Assembly (NCBI GenBank): GCA_910584125.1
Contig: CAJTXU010000004.1
Location: 77,081-94,957 of the forward strand
DNA length: 17,877 bases
DNA from: an uncultured Muribaculaceae bacterium
GTDB taxonomy: Bacteria > Bacteroidota > Bacteroidia > Bacteroidales > Muribaculaceae
Direction of reading: 5' to 3'
Positions 16,623 to 17,877 of the stretch are shown here, piece after piece (position 1 is the first letter of the stretch; each line of letters begins with the position of its first letter). The notes below the pieces were generated by a model. The model had not been told where the DNA came from, did not search any database, and was given only the letters and a program-made list of their open reading frames with translations. The translations under genes were made by a program, and so were the position numbers.

Positions 16623-17009
16623 TTAACGCTTGGAGAACTGGAAGCGCTTGCGAGCCTTGGGACGGCCCGGTTTCTTGCGCTCCACCTCGCGGGCGTCGCG
16701 GGTCATGAAGCCTTCCTTGCGGAGTGCGGCCTTGTCTTCGGGGTTGACCTTCACCAGGGCGCGGGCGATGGCGAGACGCAGGGCCTCGGCCTGGCCTTTG
16801 TAGCCGCCGCCGTCGAGGTGGGCAACGATGTCGTATTTCGCAGCGACGTCGAGCGTGTTGAGCGGCTGCTTAACGACATACTGAAGTATCGAAGAGGGGA
16901 AGTAGACGTCGAGCGGACGCTTGTCGATCGTGATGTTGCCGCTGCCCTCGGTGAGATATACGCGGGCTACTGCTGCCTTGCGGCGGCCAATTGCATTTAC
17001 TTTTTCCAT
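16623..17009 (-). CDS. rpsI: 30S ribosomal protein S9 (uS9)
   Basis: Small-subunit protein whose C-terminal tail reaches the P-site tRNA. 128 residues, normal length. Typical stretches are AIGRRKAAVARVYL near the start, LDGGGYKGQAEALRLAIARAL in the middle, and the basic end KKPGRPKARKRFQFSKR, whose final Ser-Lys-Arg is conserved. ATG start, 8 bases after rplM, the usual rplM-rpsI pairing. Confidence 0.98.
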   Translation of the reverse strand: MEKVNAIGRRKAAVARVYLTEGSGNITIDKRPLDVYFPSSILQYVVKQPLNTLDVAAKYDIVAHLDGGGYKGQAEALRLAIARALVKVNPEDKAALRKEGFMTRDAREVERKKPGRPKARKRFQFSKR

Positions 17010-17017
17010 CTTCTTGC

Positions 17018-17494
17018 TTATTTCATTTTGTTGATGTCGAATTCAATCGGGTTCTTGTCGGCAAACGGATGCTCCGCGCCGTTGAACACGTGGAGGTGTG
17101 TGAGCTGGCGGGCGCCGAGCTTGGTCTTCGGGAGCATACCCTTGACGACCTTGATGAAGAGGGGGTGCTTGCCGCGTACGGTCACCTTGTGCGATTTCGC
17201 CATGAGGTCACGGGGTGTGAACGAACGCTGTCCGCCGGGATAGCCCGTGTAGCGGAGGTATTCGCGCTTGTCCATCTTGTCGCCGTTGAGCACGACCTTG
17301 TCGGCGTTGATGATGATCACGTTGTCGCCGCAGTCGATGTTGGGCGTGTAGTCAGCCTTGTTCTTGCCGCGCAGGATTTTCGCAACCTTGCTGCAAAGAC
17401 GGCCGAGCACCTGGTCGGTCGCGTCAATCACAAGCCACTTCTTCTCGACTGTCTCGGGAGTGGCTGAAATTGTCTTGTAACTTAAAGTATCCAC
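17018..17494 (-). CDS. rplM: 50S ribosomal protein L13 (uL13)
   Basis: Early-assembling large-subunit protein. 158 residues. KKWLVIDATDQVLGRLCSKV near the N-terminus, NIDCGDNVIIINADKV, YLRYTGYPGG and KGMLPKTKLGARQLTHLHVF are standard L13 segments. The start is GTG at 17494; no in-frame ATG exists nearby, and the resulting N-terminus (MDTLSYKTIS) is the one seen in Bacteroidetes L13. First gene of the rplM-rpsI-rpsB-tsf operon; promoter and structured leader lie upstream. Confidence 0.98.
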   Translation of the reverse strand: MDTLSYKTISATPETVEKKWLVIDATDQVLGRLCSKVAKILRGKNKADYTPNIDCGDNVIIINADKVVLNGDKMDKREYLRYTGYPGGQRSFTPRDLMAKSHKVTVRGKHPLFIKVVKGMLPKTKLGARQLTHLHVFNGAEHPFADKNPIEFDINKMK

Positions 17495-17598
17495 TTTATT
17501 GATTTGATTTTTAATTAGTTAAACGCCATGCGACCTCACTCCGGACCGGCCAAAGTCCGCAAGCGGCGCCTGCATGGCAACTATAACTGGATATAATC
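17495..17598 (-). promoter_or_regulatory. Structured 5' leader of rplM (putative ribosomal-protein leader)
   Basis: About 100 bases between the promoter and the GTG. GCCATGC (17525-17531) pairs perfectly with GCATGGC (17572-17578), enclosing a G+C-rich interior with further short complementary blocks such as CGGAC with GTCCG. A compact closed structure just before an L13 gene suggests an autoregulatory leader to which L13 binds, as known for L13 leaders in other phyla. I cannot align it to a covariance model here. The final 25 bases before the start are A/T-rich. Confidence 0.5.
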
Positions 17599-17604
17599 GG
17601 CTCG

Positions 17605-17636
17605 CAAAATTAATAAAAATCCCGCTCACAGCCAAA
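17605..17636 (-). promoter_or_regulatory. Promoter of the rplM-rpsI-rpsB-tsf operon
   Basis: Minus strand: -33 box TTTG (17633-17636), 20-base spacer and -7 box TAATTTTG (17605-17612), a full match to the Bacteroidetes consensus. The inferred start is near 17598. Repeat array 2 begins 25 bases upstream of the -33 box. Confidence 0.75.
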
Positions 17637-17660
17637 TATTTCACTCTTAAAAATTGCAAA

Positions 17661-17830
17661 ACGCCCGATCCATCCCGATTTATCCCGATTCGTCCCGTCT
17701 TATCCGGATTCGTCCCGTCTTATCCAGATTCGTCCCGTCTTATCCAGATTCGTCCAGGTTTTTCTCGTTTTGTCCCGATTTATCAGGACAAATCGGGACA
17801 AATCAGGACGAATCGAGACGTGTCTGGAAA
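17661..17830. repeat. Mirrored 10-bp-period repeat array 2
   Basis: Seventeen units of 10 bp with no length changes. The left twelve read mainly as TATCCCGATT or CGTCCCGTCT; between 17691 and 17750 a 20-bp double unit (CGTCCCGTCT then TATCCRGATT) is repeated three times. From about 17783 the units turn to the complementary orientation (ATCGGGACAA type). At the turn, 13-bp arms (17769-17781 and 17790-17802) pair perfectly across 8 bases. The unit is the same as in array 1, but the C-rich and G-rich halves are in the opposite order. It occupies the region upstream of the rplM promoter and has no convincing coding potential. Confidence 0.85.
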
Positions 17831-17833
17831 AGG

Positions 17834-17862
17834 CGCGTGCGTTTGACCCCTTCGGGCACGCG
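17834..17862. other. Hairpin at the right edge of the window
   Basis: CGCGTGC (17834-17840) and GCACGCG (17856-17862) form a 7-bp G+C-rich stem with a 15-base loop. The motif TGACCCCTT occurs in the loop (17844-17852) and just after the hairpin (17867-17875, with one late difference region at the edge). It may be the end of a gene or element lying beyond the window. Nothing more can be said from this window. Confidence 0.3.
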
Positions 17863-17877
17863 GGACTGACCCCTTTG

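Noticed and set aside
17574..17869. Plus-strand open frames of 71-90 codons across array 2
   Set aside because: They cover the rplM promoter and translate the repeat (PDSSRLIQIRP-like units) in more than one frame, so they are by-products of the repeat.

Overview
The window looks like a chromosomal stretch from a G+C-rich member of the Bacteroidales; Muribaculaceae is a reasonable guess but cannot be settled from sequence reading alone. The evidence is: rplM-rpsI-rpsB-tsf run together; promoters of the Bacteroidetes type (-33 TTTG, -7 TAnnTTTG) sit in AT-rich gaps; almost no gene has a Shine-Dalgarno site; and two lipoproteins have the typical Bacteroidetes look (DUF4369/thioredoxin-like, and lipocalin-like with a Cys-Gly-Asp4 start). 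I see no rRNA, tRNA, insertion sequence, prophage, CRISPR array or toxin-antitoxin pair. Most of the window is housekeeping DNA.

Layout from left to right. A promoter at 21-52 points left out of the window. pnp (polynucleotide phosphorylase) follows on the minus strand with a hairpin terminator at 71-100. A short AT-rich gap holds divergent promoters for pnp and for a plus-strand lipoprotein with a cysteine-free thioredoxin-like domain (2559-3638). That gene converges, 2 bases apart, on a minus-strand PIF1-like helicase carrying HRDC and HTH domains (3641-6115). The helicase is downstream of asd (aspartate-semialdehyde dehydrogenase) with a 19-base gap. A strong terminator separates asd from fabD (malonyl-CoA:ACP transacylase).

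Between fabD and the next upstream genes lies the first of two unusual 10-bp-period repeat arrays (8251-8416). An OPT-family transporter and a ProXp-ala/YbaK-type tRNA deacylase follow as an overlapping pair. Then come a terminator, eno (enolase), a divergent RecD-like helicase (12567-13967), and a small lipocalin-like lipoprotein convergent with it. The right end is the operon rplM-rpsI-rpsB-tsf, read leftwards from a textbook promoter (17605-17636) through a structured 5' leader and ended by a strong intrinsic terminator (14529-14567). The second 10-bp repeat array (17661-17830) sits just upstream of that promoter.

Functionally the genes cover RNA turnover (pnp), translation (rplM, rpsI, rpsB, tsf, tRNA editing), lysine/threonine/methionine and peptidoglycan precursor supply (asd), fatty-acid initiation (fabD), glycolysis (eno), peptide uptake (OPT), DNA processing (two SF1 helicases) and the cell envelope (two lipoproteins). 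The most unexplained feature is the pair of mirrored, strictly 10-bp-period arrays with a shared unit (TCGGGACAAA / TTTGTCCCGA), each about 170 bp, both intergenic and both upstream of an essential-gene promoter of the same type.
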